A stretch of 64,000 nt of DNA from Symsagittifera roscoffensis (GCF_963678635.1 NC_087069.1:38403076-38467075), one strand, 5' to 3'; positions 43,970 to 55,587 are shown, counted from the first letter of the stretch. Program-made: numbers and translations. The notes: generated by a model from the sequence alone, not told the origin.

Positions 43970-44310
43970 AAGAATGGACAGTCCTTGTATCTATTTCTAA
44001 GATCGTCATTCGGTTAATCATGGTCACTAATTCCTTCTTACGCAGGGTCCTAATAACATAACACATAACATGACATAACACACATGTCACACACAACACA
44101 CCAACACACCTTTAGTATGACACCTTCCTGCATGCAACCTAAAATCAGCTTGGATCTGTTCCTAAGATTGTCATTCAGTTGTCATTAATTCATGGTCACT
44201 AATTCCTTCCTACCCAGGGTCTTAGTAATATAACACATAACATAATATAACACACATATCACATAATACACACATTTTAGTATGACATCTTCCCGCTTGC
44301 AACTTAAACT
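43970..44310. repeat. Two tandem copies of a 175-bp segment
   Basis: Copies at about 43977-44135 and 44152-44310 share tcattcggttaatcatggtc-like starts, ggtcactaattccttc, cagggtc, taacacataacat and ttagtatgaca, with small indels. They separate the macro-domain frame from the coiled-coil frame and contain no gene. Function (promoter or LTR part) is unknown. Confidence 0.75.
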
Positions 44311-44339
44311 CAGCCTATACTTAAATAATATTTCCTATT

Positions 44340-44750
44340 TAAGTATACTTGTATTTTAGTATCAGAGAAGATTACGTGTATCAATGCATACAGTTCCCGT
44401 GGATGAAGTCGTCCTCTGTTCGGGTCTTACACCGGAAGCGAGAGCACCTTCACTTCCCTTTCCACAAGGAAGTCTCTCAATTTTGTCAAGGACAAGATTA
44501 GGTTTTCCGGGTCCACGTGCCGCTTCTCCGTCGCCCTGGTCACCAAGAAGCATAAGTAATATCCCGGTATCTCTGACGCCGCCGGAGGCAAAGCTGCTAC
44601 GCCTACTCTTCCTGGCCTCTGCTTCCAAAGGAATTCTGTGTTTTTATATTCGCTCTTAAAGTCCGCTGCTGACGCTGTCTTAAAACTCATGTCTGCTGTG
44701 ATCGCTGTCGCACATGTTCTTTTCGTGAGTATAAAATCGCTATCCGTCAA
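44340..44750 (-). pseudogene. Macro domain (ADP-ribose-binding type) following a gypsy pol
   Basis: The frame starts MTDSDFILTKRTCATAITAD and goes through MSFKTASAADFKSEY (like the S-x-D-x-x-M-x-x-G-I-A-x-x-F of macro domains), GRVGVAALP, PGYYLCFLVTRATEKRHVDP (like the YIxxLVTKxxxxxKP strand), NLILSLTKLRDFLVER and VKVLSLPV. A TAA then interrupts, and the same frame continues DPNRGRLHPRELYAL, the usual C-terminal helix region. Macro domains bind or hydrolyse ADP-ribose groups. It lies about 900 bp after the integrase on the same strand. The TAA makes this copy non-functional. Confidence 0.65.
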
Positions 44751-45660
44751 CGTTATGCTACTTGAGTTTTCATTTGGTAAGCTAAAATATGACTCAACTT
44801 ATCTCCTTGTGTCCGGTTTCTTAGGGTCCTCGTCTGTTTCTGCTTCTAGATCACCTCTCTCTCTTGCTATTCTCAATTTTTTTATTTATAAATTTTCAGT
44901 GTGGGTAAGTCATACCCCCACTCACCGGACAAAAACATCCATCGACGTCCCCGGTTTTTATGTATTTCATGCTTTCACGGTCTACATCTTGAATCGTGAC
45001 ACAGTTATTTCTTCTAGATCCACTACTTCTTCCACTATTTTCTTTAGATCTATCCTGTCTACCACGAAGTCATCTCCGTAAGGATTTTATTTCTTCGTGA
45101 GTCTTGTCCTGTCACTCAGTCGAGTCTGTATCGTGAATGGAAGACCCGGTTTCAAATTCTTGGGACCTCTATTTGTTCAGGTTCTTGCGTAGGGTAAGGT
45201 TTCTTCGCTGCTTCAATCACCTCATTGGGATCCAGGTCCAGTGGTGGACTCGATCCTTCCTCCACGACCTCATTTCCATTGTTTTTTCCCCAGGTGCCTT
45301 TCTCATTGACCTCACAGGCAGGGTCCATCATCAGTTAATCCCCCTCTTCCATGTCTGCAGGTATACACCCTCTTCTGTCGATTGGTTTTGTGACTTAATG
45401 TTTTCGTAGTGAGCGGCTCGGCCGGTACTCAGTCTATAAAACCGTCCCTCCTGGTGCACTTCCGTAATCAGGAAGGGTCCCCTCCACTTTTTAGGAGCTT
45501 TTTCGTTTCTTTTGGGGGTATACCGTTCTGAAATACCCGCACGTGGTCTCCCATCGAGTAAGTTTTTGCACCAGCTGCTTTTTAATCGAATATTTTCCTC
45601 TGCCTTGCCTGTGCCTGCTGAGTGTTTCGTCTACACAAGTCGTTTAGTTCTTGTTGACGT
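44751..45660 (-). pseudogene. Integrase C-terminal region and spacer of the gypsy pol
   Basis: Broken frames code KKWRGPFLITEVHQEGRFYR, LSTGRAAHYENIK (the chromodomain/SH3-like integrase end, near 45490-45390), then acidic VVEEGSSPPLDLDPNEVIEA and VVDRIDLKKIVEEVVDLEEI. They connect the integrase core to the macro-domain frame on the same strand, which supports one polyprotein. Confidence 0.6.
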
Positions 45661-46194
45661 CTAATCACATCCCTTAGGTAGACTTGTGGTGATGTTTTTT
45701 CCCTCAAACTCTGGGTAAAAAAAAGTCAAGGGCAAAGACTTCTCGTGTCCTGTTAACATCATATGTGGACTAACTCCGGTGGTGGAATGTTGCGTGCTGT
45801 TGTAAGCTCCCATCACCAGTGGAAGATATCTGTCCCAATCGGTCAGGTACCTGGAACAATATACCATCAGCATCGACACTAACGTTCTATTTTGTCTTTC
45901 CACTAAGCCATTCGTCTGGGGATGGTATGTCGTGAAGTGGGCCTGAGCCACCTGCGAACGTCGCATGAGCCCTTTCGTAAGTTCTCCCAAGAAAGCTGTT
46001 CCGTTATCCAATTGAAACGTCATCGGACAACCATGTCTCGCTATCCACGTGTTGATTAGGTGATCGCAAGTCTCTTCTGCTGAGACAGTTATGCCGGAAA
46101 CGGCCTCTGCATACTTCGTGAAGTGATCTATCATGATCGAGACTTGATTGTTACCACTGTCTGTCATGCATATTTTTTGATGATCAATCTGCAC
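45661..46194 (-). pseudogene. Gypsy integrase catalytic core
   Basis: 177 codons with all three DD35E residues: D in MQIDHQK, D in FQLDNGTAF and E in NGLVERQNR, with 35 residues between the last two. YHPQTNGLVERQNR and PLVMGAYNSTQHSTTGVSPH are typical gypsy integrase blocks. A frameshift separates it from the downstream C-terminal part. Confidence 0.88.
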
Positions 46195-46221
46195 CAGCTC
46201 GTTAAATTCAGATGACTCGAT

Positions 46222-46818
46222 CTACTGCAGAGGAAATCGCAACTTCCTTGGATCCTTGACCTGTTGGCATGACAGACATGCTGTTACCCACTTCACGCAT
46301 GCGTTCTTCATTCCAGGCCACACAAAGTGTTTCAGAATCATCTGGTATACTTTGTCGATTCCCTGGTGGCCCATCTGATCATGTGACCTGAATAAAAGTT
46401 CTGTCTGATAGAGTTGCGGCAAAACTATTGCGTTATATTTGTACACGACCTTGTCTTCTTCTCTTCTCTTACAAGCCACAATTCCGTCCTTGTTCAGATA
46501 TAAACTTCCCTCTTTCTGTATAAACTTCTGTCTCAGAATGCGGTAACTGCCTTCCTCCAGATCACCTTTGTCTGGAACTCCATTTTCGATCCAATTTTTC
46601 AGGTTGCTCGTCATGCGGTCATTTCTTTGTGCTCATAGTAGGTCCGAGAGTCTGTATCTCGCCTTCAAGTACGTCTTCATGACCCTCATCTGACTGTTCA
46701 ATTCATCTGGCTGATGCGTGTCATCTTCGATCTTAACGCACCAAATCTTCGCCAATGGTTGTGTTTTTTGTTCGAACGGTTGAAGATCAGTCCCGACTAC
46801 CTCGTTTTGCGGCAACAC
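46222..46818 (-). pseudogene. Gypsy integrase zinc-binding domain
   Basis: Two frames (46818-46633 and 46614-46222). The second contains the H-H-C-C motif in FRSHDQMGHQGIDKVYQMIL and KWVTACLSCQQVKD, preceded by IVACKRREEDKVVYKYNAIV. The first carries RVMKTYLKARYRLSDLL, a linker from RNase H. Confidence 0.8.
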
Positions 46819-47366
46819 GCTTATCGAACGTTTCGATACTGCTATTGTTTCCAGATCATCTGCTGCGTTGTCAAAGACTCTTTCACCTGGTATGAGGTAG
46901 CGATCACTGTCAGGGTCTTGATATACCTACCTGTCCAGATACCTTGCTCGAGTCTCCACCAAAAGTGTGTGGATCGCTAGCTCTGACATATCCGATCCTG
47001 AGCTTGAGTTCCTGTCTGAGTAAGTGTCGATTCCCGAATTCCGGGAACTATCATCAATTGAAGAGTCTGCGATGGAGCACGTTCCCTCCTCCGGATCAGT
47101 TCCCCGTGTTCTGTTTCTCCATCTGAACTCTCCGGTCAAATTTTATCCTCCAGGTCTTGTTCCTTATCAGGAATTTTTTCTTCTACTTTAGACTCCCATG
47201 ACAACTTTTTTTGTCCCGAGTGTTGATCCTGAACTCGCCTGCTCTCCTCACTGTTCGTCTCCCCGGACAAATTTTCTTGCCCTGGATTCTTTTCAACCTT
47301 CTCACCTTCCATATCCTGGTCTACAAAGGTAACGGTTTTCTTTTGCGTATCGTACTCCTGTTCTTT

Positions 47367-48017
47367 TCATTTGTATGATGTGCTTGTCAAGAGGTTTTGG
47401 GGTATCGAGGACACTAGTTGCTGAACTATAGTCCTACAATCCCTTTCATTTTCTTTGTGTTGTCGTCTTGACGGCATGATCTTCAACTTCTCGCAGACTG
47501 TCAGTGATGCCATGGCTGCTGCCCACTCGGGATAATCTCTGGTCACTTCCCTCTCCAACCATCCACCCAGCATCCGCGTCACTTGCGGTGTGACCAGCAC
47601 CGTTTTATCCAATAATGAGAGGTTGTTAATGTTCATGCGAGAGAGTTCCTGCTGGACCAGGTTCGAGCGCAGCAACAGATCCAAGGGCACTGGGTCCTTT
47701 TTGGATCGGATCTTTATCTCGGCTGCCTTCTCTACAGGTAACTTAGGATGTCCTGGAATTGGATTTCCAGACTTGTCCAACCATCTCGTCAAGGGAAGCA
47801 CTTCGTAAGTTTCTTTGTCCAGCAACGAGAACCCTTCCATGATTTCTACCTGATTGGCTTGCCTCTGTTCCAATCTTTCATAGAACTCGGTCTTCTTGCT
47901 GAGGCTGTCAATATTCTCGTGTTTGTCACGCATCCTGTGCTCGATTATCATGTGGTAGCCATCTAAACTTACTATCCATCTACCAATATAACTCTGATCC
48001 ATCGAGTATGTCTTCAA
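47367..48017 (-). pseudogene. Gypsy RNase H end and spacer
   Basis: Starts MKTYSMDQSYIGRWIVSLDG, then YHMIIEHRMRDKHENIDSLS, the characteristic final RNase H stretch in gypsy pol (HRxGxxNxxADxLSR). About 150 residues of charged spacer follow, with PLTRWLDKSGNPIPGHPKLP. It is open for 216 codons. Confidence 0.75.
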
Positions 48018-48029
48018 TCAGATAACGCT

Positions 48030-48577
48030 CTGTTGTCCACGCGTAACTTAAGAGGAGCGCTCCCCAAGTATGCGTGGTACTTTTCCACGATTGTGACCAC
48101 TGCAAACATTTCTGCCTTCGGTGCACCATATTTCATCTCAGTGTCACTTAACACCTTGCTGCCGTATGCTATGGGACGGAGAACTGTTCTTCCATTCCAA
48201 TTTGATCCTGATGCAGTATTCCTGAGATGGCTACTACTGATGCGTCTCTGTCAAGAACATGCATGCCCTTCTCTGTAGGCATGCCTAGGACTGGCGCCTC
48301 GCACAATTCCCGTTTTATGTTCTCGAATGTAGCTTGTGTGTCTTCGTTCCATTCGAACTTCTTTCCTTTGTTGCGCATCAGCTTGTGCATTCGATACACC
48401 TTGTCTGCATATCCCTTTACGAACTCACGGTAATAATTGGCAAATCCTAGGAAGCTCATGAGTTGTGTGTCCGTTCTGGGAGCCTTCCATGTCAACACAG
48501 CCTCTACTGCTTCAGCGTCCGGCCTCACGCCATGCCTCTCTACCATTCTTCCTAGATACTTTATTGTATCCCTAACA
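48030..48577 (-). pseudogene. Gypsy reverse transcriptase end and RNase H start
   Basis: Codes IKYLGRMVERHGVRPDAEAV then TDTQLMSFLGFANYYREFVK, the usual gypsy block at the end of RT (FLGxxNYYRxFI), followed by FEWNEDTQATFENIKREL and APVLGMPTEKGMHVLDRDAS, the start of RNase H. It then shifts frame to PIAYGSKVLSDTEMKYGAPK and AEMFAVVTIVEKYHAYLGSA. The catalytic RT palm (YxDD) is missing because of truncation. Confidence 0.8.
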
Positions 48578-49860
48578 AACTACAACTTTTTTTTTAAACC
48601 AATTTCTTTATTTTCCGATAAATTTGAAGTTTTTCATTTTTTCATTTTGTCCAAGCCAAATGTAATGCTTTTTTTTCTCTAATTCAACTCTTATCGACAT
48701 AGGTTGACAGAACTACTGAAAACGCTTTCTACACAAAATTTATGAAACATCCCATTTTTACGAAACGCGTAGTTAAATTGCACATCTAATTATCCTGTAA
48801 AATACATCATATGTGCCAGTCTGTCATTTTAAAAAAATTTTGGTTTAAATTAAATTTTTTAAAATCTTAAAATGACTCTCATACTCATTTTTCTCGCAGT
48901 AACTGAAAATCAGACTTGAGAAATCAGAAAACCGATTTTAATTTTGCAAAAACACTATAGAAAAGATGTGCCATTCGACCAGAAGCCACTATGGTTTTAT
49001 TCAGAAAAAAAGAGGGTGAGATACGCCGAAAACATAAAAAAATCGTGATATATGCAAACAGAACTGAAAACTGAATTGAAAAAATATGACGTCTGAAGTC
49101 ACGAAATTACTTTTATTTTTTGAATTGACGTGTATGTCACTTTACAATCTGAGTTTAAGAACCATGTCACTTATGAACCAGAAGTTTGAAGAAAACAGAA
49201 ACTGCGAAAATAAGAACAAAGATTTTAGGACGCCAAACTGAACAAAAAAGACTGAATTCGACCAGTTGTTGAACGATCACTCAGTTGTAAATGATAAAAA
49301 AGCCTTCTAAAATGTAACGACTGAACTGTTACAATTATTATAGAAACTTTTTACCAATCGTGAATTTCGAATAACAAGAAAGCAATTTCATCTGTTGACA
49401 CTTATAACAGCTCTATAATTGAAAAATACGGGAGCATGGAGATTTTTACGTGCTCAAAAATGAAATACATCCAAATTTGGCTTTGTTTTCTGGAATAAAA
49501 TTGATTTCAGTAGAGCACTGTTGGCCGTGTAAACGTAATTGCTTCCGCTCTATGTTATGCCGATCTTAAAATAACCCTCCTAAGGTTATATCCACCCCTA
49601 ATTACAAAACTTATGCTTCGTCTAACGCTAATATCACATGCAGAACCACCCATACAGACAATCTAACATCACCAGTAACAATTGTAAATTTTTGCGGGCG
49701 GTAGTTAGTATGATCGACAACCAGTCATCAAAACGCAGAATATTTAATGATAAATTTTTGCGAATAGATGAAAAAAGTCTTCTTCAAAAATTCCGGTGTC
49801 TTTTTTCTTGCATTTATCGCTTCTGCTCTGTTATCTTAACTAATTTTTCTTTGATTGCAA
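48578..49860. other. AT-rich DNA, no gene recognised
   Basis: Begins at the truncation point of the gypsy element with a T-rich run. Part of it (48810-49020) resembles 58935-59215. Confidence 0.5.
48810..49020. repeat. Diverged dispersed repeat, copy 1
   Basis: Begins atgtgccagtctgtcat and later has ttctcgcagtaactgaaaat and gatgtgccattcgac. The same order occurs at 58935-59215 (gatgtgccagtcggtcat, ttctcgcgataactaaaaac, gagctgtcccattcgaaac). Confidence 0.45.
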
Positions 49861-50610
49861 TGTAACATTCGCCCAAATACTACACAGCGACGGAGCGTAG
49901 AAAAAGTACCTATTAACGACTGACAGGCGTCAGTTACCTTAATTCTACTCGTGTTTCACCGTCTCGACCTTGCCAGTTGATTTTCTGGTCTGTTTAGGGC
50001 TAAGTCAAAAGTTACTATTTTTAGGCCACCAGTCAAACGAGTTTTGATCAGCTTTCGTTTACATGCGAACACAACCAGATAGCTGAGTCTCGGATCCTCA
50101 GACTACGTGATTGGTTTTAAAAACACGGCTCGAATACCCTATTTTATTATGTTTTTGGTGACAGTTCTATATTAAAAACCATTGGAGATGGATTGATCCT
50201 TTCCTCTTTCTAGCTACTCATATTCTAAAATATCAAATAATACCGGTGTCAATTCAAAGTTCTAATCAGAGTAGCTAAAAAGTTAGCTTGCTACATTCTT
50301 TCACCAGATATCAGTCTCTGGGGGACCAAGCCTCCGCTTCCGTGTTCTCCTCGAGATAACGTTGTTATCACTCCCAATTCGTGGCACGGGAGGGTACTGC
50401 TCTCCACCACCGAAGCCTCCTTTCCCACTATCTTCTTTCACTAAGGATCTTATCGAGCGTGATTGTCACGATAAGAGGCTTCGTTTTTCCGTGTTCTCGT
50501 GTGACTGTTTTTCACTAGATTTGCTGTTGTTCTGTTTTTCTCAACTTTCTCGGTCAAAATGGCCGTTTTTCGTTTTTCTGAGAAATATCCACTTGACAAT
50601 CGAAATTTTG
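49861..50610. repeat. Diverged 750-bp repeat, copy 2 (LTR-like)
   Basis: Direct repeat of 31670-32440 with the same block order and nearly the same spacing. The open frames across its right part are not shared with copy 1 and so are not genes. Confidence 0.6.
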
Positions 50611-51739
50611 AAAATAGAAAATTCTCGAATATTTCGACCCTCCTTTCAAGCACTTTTTCGTTGTTTAGGCCTTTTCTCTCTAATTCGTGCTTCGTCGAAA
50701 GGTTGCGCTGTGCCAATCTGGCAGAATGGCACACAACTAGCGATCTTATTCAATTTTAAATTATAGCTATAAATATACACGGAGCATTAGAAACAATTTT
50801 CTATTGATTGTCATTGGTATTGCAAATAAATTTGACGCAGCTCGCTTCTTGCACAGTTTAAGATCAAAATGGGTGCCGTTCAAGCGCGCCAGTGTTCTTA
50901 TTTAGTCAAAATATAGTTTTTGTTTTCAGAATTATTAAAATTGTTGATGACCACTTATATAATTTTAAAAACACTCAATGCTTTTGTCACTCAAACACTC
51001 AAATTATAGAGATAACACTCAATGCTTTGTCTAAAATATTAAAATTTAAGCAGAAAACAAACAAAGCTCAAAGTTTTCCAGAAAAAATGGTGATAAGAAA
51101 ATTTTTGCCATTTCAGTAAAGTTCAATGACTCAAACGACAAAAAGCTATTACCAGATCCTAATTTTGTTATTTAGAATATTTGATTGCAACTGAATAGAA
51201 ATAAAGAAAACGCATCAATCTAAAATGAGAGATCAACAATGATGAGTATATCGTACAAACCAAAAAATCATTATGATTGATTTTAATGAAGATTTTGCTC
51301 TATCCATTGACTCTGCACAATCATTCAATTCCATCCTGATCTTTTCAGAAGACTAGATCCTGAATTATCTGTAAGCATTTGATAAATATTCTCTCGTGAT
51401 TTTTTTTCGTATAAATTTGACGTTGCTTTTAAAAGCATGATACCACATCCAAAAAACCTGATAATCTATTTAACCACTGAATTCAATTTGAAGAACAAAT
51501 AAAATGGACAAATAGTTCTACTCCTTCAATTAAAACGGATAACTTAGTCGAAATACTCAAAACTGAGCTCAGGTTAAGTATTTGAATTAGACCCATCAAC
51601 CGAACGGTTAATGATAAAAAACAATTAATTAAAATGACAACCAATTTAAATTTCTAGCGATCAGTCGGTTCTTTTTAATGTTTTATTTTTAATTTCGCTT
51701 TTAATCGCCAACATATTTGACCTCGAATTTTTCCGAAAT
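50611..51739. other. AT-rich DNA upstream of the second LINE
   Basis: No gene is recognised. It may hold the element's 5' UTR, whose limits cannot be told from this copy. Confidence 0.4.
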
Positions 51740-52378
51740 TTGAACGAAGAAATGAAATACGAGCTGTATAAAGACTTGATCGAAAATGTTACTTATTTTA
51801 AACGAATTATCGACAAAATTTCTGCGTTGCTGGAACGCGTGAGAAACAGTAAATCGCGACATTTTAAACATGTAACTACGCTAATTGGAATAAATGAATG
51901 CCTCTCAAATGATTTCGACGCGAAGGAGGCCGTGAGTAGCTTAGAAAAACTAATTTATCTCGTAAATCATAAATTCTCCCCAGAAACAATTTCACTATGT
52001 ACTGTAACTCCCTTAGGCGCTTTTAGAAAAAATTTTAATCCAAATGTACAGAAGCTAAACAAGCAAATTCTTAATTTAGTACGGAATTTAAAGGACTTGG
52101 GCAAAGTAAAATTGGATATTTCAGACATAAACAAAAATATTAGTCAAAATACCGATGCGCTTAGCTCGGATGGTTTGCATCCTTCTGATGGGGGTGTTGA
52201 ATTTTTGGTGCAAATTTTTAGAGATTCTTTTAGAGGTTCTGATATTAATGCAAACACATGTGAGATTACAACCCGCCCCAGAATGAAGCAAACCCAACAA
52301 TCATCAAATTTAGATACAAAAACGACAGAAATGATACAATTTTTCCAAAACGGTGCAAAATTCTTTAGGAAATACTAA
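51740..52378 (+). CDS. LINE ORF1-like protein with SGNH C-terminal blocks
   Basis: 212 codons. KHVTTLIGINECLSNDF is at the position of SGNH block III (G-x-N), with the following EAVSSLEKLIYLVN helix, TVTPLGAF strand and QKLNKQILNLVRNLKDLG helix. SSDGLHPSDGGVEFLVQIF is block V with the D-x-x-H pair. The N-terminal GDS serine block is not present in this frame. SGNH esterases occur in ORF1 of several CR1-like non-LTR elements. The basic, Gln/Thr-rich tail could bind RNA. It lies 55 bp before ORF2. It is either truncated or naturally lacks block I. Confidence 0.6.
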   Translation: MNEEMKYELYKDLIENVTYFKRIIDKISALLERVRNSKSRHFKHVTTLIGINECLSNDFDAKEAVSSLEKLIYLVNHKFSPETISLCTVTPLGAFRKNFNPNVQKLNKQILNLVRNLKDLGKVKLDISDINKNISQNTDALSSDGLHPSDGGVEFLVQIFRDSFRGSDINANTCEITTRPRMKQTQQSSNLDTKTTEMIQFFQNGAKFFRKY

Positions 52379-52433
52379 TTTCGCATTTTTTTTGGTGCAA
52401 TTTTTGGCGATTAATTAATTTATTTAATTTATC

Positions 52434-55400
52434 ATGCTGAATATTAAATTCTGGTTGTTTTGTGCAATTTTTCAAATTTCCAAGGCTCAGATGGAAAATA
52501 TAGAAAAAACCATTGTTTACTGGGGCTATCTAAGCTGCCATCAAAAGATATTATCATCGAAATGTGGGATAAACGAGCGGAGAGCTACCACACTGACTCA
52601 TCTTTTCCTTTTTGCGTTGTTACTGACCCAAAGTGGGGATGTTGAAAAAAACCCTGGTCCTATTGAAACCATTGAAACAGTCTACGGCATCTGCTCAAAA
52701 AATTGTGCAAATCTTAAATTTGTTCATTTGAATTTTCAAAGTATTATTAGAAAACGGATGCAATTGAAAAAATTTCTTGATGATATGGGCAAAAATACAA
52801 TTATAGGAATTTCCGAAACGTGGCTTAAAAAAGAAGATAGTGACAATTTATGGAATCTCCACCCTAGAACGCATGCGATGTTCAGATTTGATAGGCAATC
52901 AGCGGTAAAAAAGAAAAGCGGTGGCGTTTTGTTATATATACCAGTCAAATTAGCTCCAAAATTGAGGCCTGATTTAAATTTATTTGATAAAGAAAAATAT
53001 GAGTCAGTGTGCGTTGAGTGCAAATCTACATTTAACATTTCCAGTAAAGAAAAAATGTTAGTTAATTTGTGTTATAATCCAAGCAGATCAAACTTTATTG
53101 ATTTTTTGGAACAATTAACGCTTAACATTGATAATGCATTTTCAGTTTCTAATAAAATTACGCTTCTGGCTGATTATAACATAAATTATCTGGATAGCAA
53201 AGAAAAAGAAAATTTAGATTCTATAATTATTCCATATGGATTGAAAGTTTTTTGTCCAAACGATGAGACCAGAATTAGTTCCTCAACTAAAACTCATATC
53301 GACTACATTATCAGTGACTATGAAACAAACGGCATTGAATTTTGTTTTGATACACCTTATAAAACCGACCATTTTGCTTCATTTATTTTGACGGACATAA
53401 AATGCGGCAAAAGTTTACCGAGGATATTTTCGACTTTCAATAAGAAAAATTATCAGAAAAATGAATTTTGCAATACACTCTCCGCTCTTCCTTGGTATCT
53501 CTTATATCAATGTACAGACGCACAAAACATGTTCTCGACGATGATTTATTTAATTTCTAGTGCTCTTCAGCAACATGCTCCTATCGAAAAAAAAATTTGT
53601 TCGTAATTTTAAACCAAAAAATGTATTGAATAAGAAACAGAATTCACTCAAATCAAATCGCAGTCAAAGCACAAGCAATAATTGGTCAAAGTACCATTTT
53701 TTACGTGATCAAATGAGCCAATTGATTAGAAGTGAACAACTCGATCACTCAAAAAATTGCTTTTCACTTCTCGGCACTATCCAACAAAAATGGAAATATA
53801 TTAACCAAGTTAGAGGTACATGTTCTGGCAACAATCGAATTACAGTTCTACGAAATTCCTTCAGTGAAATGATAACCCACGACAAAAAAAATCATTTAAA
53901 TTATTTTTTTTCGAACTTAGGCGATTTTTTCGGCGCTAAAAAGTCTCCGAATTACAACAAATCTGCCTCTGAATCTGCACCTTTTCATTTTCAACACATT
54001 ACAGTGAAGCAATGCTTTGATATAGTTCAAAAAATCAATGTTAGAAAACCTCTCGGACCTTGTACCGTACCTGCTTGGGCAATCTTTGACGGTCAATTAG
54101 TTATAGTTCCACATTTAACTTGTGTCATAAATACTTGCTTAGATGAAAAAATTTTCCCGATTGAACTGAAAAAAGCACACGTAACCCCTTTGTTTAAAAA
54201 AGATGACCCAATGGATGCAAAAAATTATCGGCCAATATCAATAACTTGTACTTTTTCTAAAATTTTTGAAAAAATTTTACATGCCCAAATAACAGAATAT
54301 CTTGACAAATTTCAAATAATGACACCATTTCAATTCGGATTTCGCAAAAACATTTCAACACAAGATGCTCTTGTTTACGTGACAGAAAGTATTTGAAATC
54401 AAATAGATTTAAAAAAATCGTACATGCAGCTTTATTAGATCTGTCCAAGGCTTTTGATTCTATTTCGCATGAAGTTTTAATTGAAAAAATGCTTTCTCTC
54501 GGTTTTTCAAATGGAGCAAATATTTAATTGCTAGCTTCCTAAACAAATGTTTTCAAAGAGTAAACGTCAATGGAATCTTTTCAGACTGGATTGGAATCAA
54601 ACGAGGTGTCCCACAAGGAACGGTACTTGGTCCGTTGTTGTTCAATTTATATGTTAATGACATACAAGAGCGATTATATGAATGTTGTACTTTAGTGCAA
54701 TATGCTGACAACTGTATGGTTTTTTCCTCTTCTATAATTTCTGAGGATGCTTTGAAATGATTGCAAAAATCACTTAATAATCTAACGGAATTTTTTGCAG
54801 AGAACCAATTGAATCTGAATGCATCTAAATCGGAATTTATAACGTTTTGTCAAAAAAATGATAGCAAAAATGTAGATACTGATACAATAGTAATAAATGG
54901 GCATTTTGTAGCCAAAAAATCAGACTGCAAATATTTAGGCCTTATTCTTGATTCAAGTTTATCTTTTCATGCTCAAATCAAAACAATTCTCCAAAAAATG
55001 GCACAAGGAATTAAAACTATAGATACAATTGGACAATAACTGCCGACATTATCATTAGTTGCCTTGCTTCATTGTCTTGTTTTATCACATTTAGATTTTT
55101 CAGCAATATTCTTACAACAAATTAATGCTACTTTGATGCTATCTCTAGAGAAACAGTTGAACTGGGCGTTAAAAAGAACATATTCCAGATCGAAATTTAA
55201 ATCTTCTTCCCTTCTTCGCATTAGCAAATCGTTCATTGGAATCGAGAAAAGAATTGAATTAAAGTGTATAACATACTTATACCAATATCCTACAAACAAA
55301 TAGAAGGCTTTACAAAATACATTGAGACTACCGACTGCCAATTATAGGCTCAATAAAAGAACGAAACAAATTATTTTTGACAAACATTGTTCAACCGCTT

Positions 55401-55587
55401 CTCTACTAAAATCATTTTTTCATTTGACTTCTAAAAAATGGAATTCACTGCCCATAATTTTGCGCAATTTAGAAAAATCGAGAAAAGGATTCAAGAAAAA
55501 ACATTGAAAGAATTTTACGTGAGTGATTTGAGAAACAATCCAATATGTACAAATACAAATACGTGGCGTGATTTCCGTTTTTGCTAG
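52434..55587 (+). pseudogene. LINE ORF2 with 2A, endonuclease and RT (broken copy)
   Basis: The first frame (52434-53606) has a hydrophobic leader, then a 2A motif GDVEKNPGP (52637-52663), then AP endonuclease blocks: KFVHLNFQSI, GISETWL, GGVLLYI, THIDYIISD and KTDHFASF. After an A-tract frame break at about 53584-53596 the RT follows (53600 onwards): KNYRPISITCTFSKIFEKIL, FGFRKNISTQDALV, then a TGA near 54395, more breaks, VPQGTVLGPLLFNLYVND, and YADN at 54701-54712 in place of YADD. A deletion near 53630 removes about 36 bp present in the minus copy. The copy is dead. Confidence 0.88.

Larger units (their letters stand above)
44340..48577 (-). mobile_element. Truncated Ty3/gypsy pol with macro-domain extension
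   Basis: Minus-strand order is RT thumb, RNase H, spacer, integrase zinc-binding part, integrase core, integrase C-terminus and macro domain, the gypsy order. The 5' side stops abruptly near 48577 inside the RT, so gag, protease and most of RT are missing. No LTR pair is recognised. Many stops and frameshifts show that it is dead. Confidence 0.8.

Noticed and set aside
50362-50766. 134-codon plus-strand frame
   Set aside because: It lies across a repeat copy whose partner at 31.7-32.4 kb does not keep the frame; no domain.
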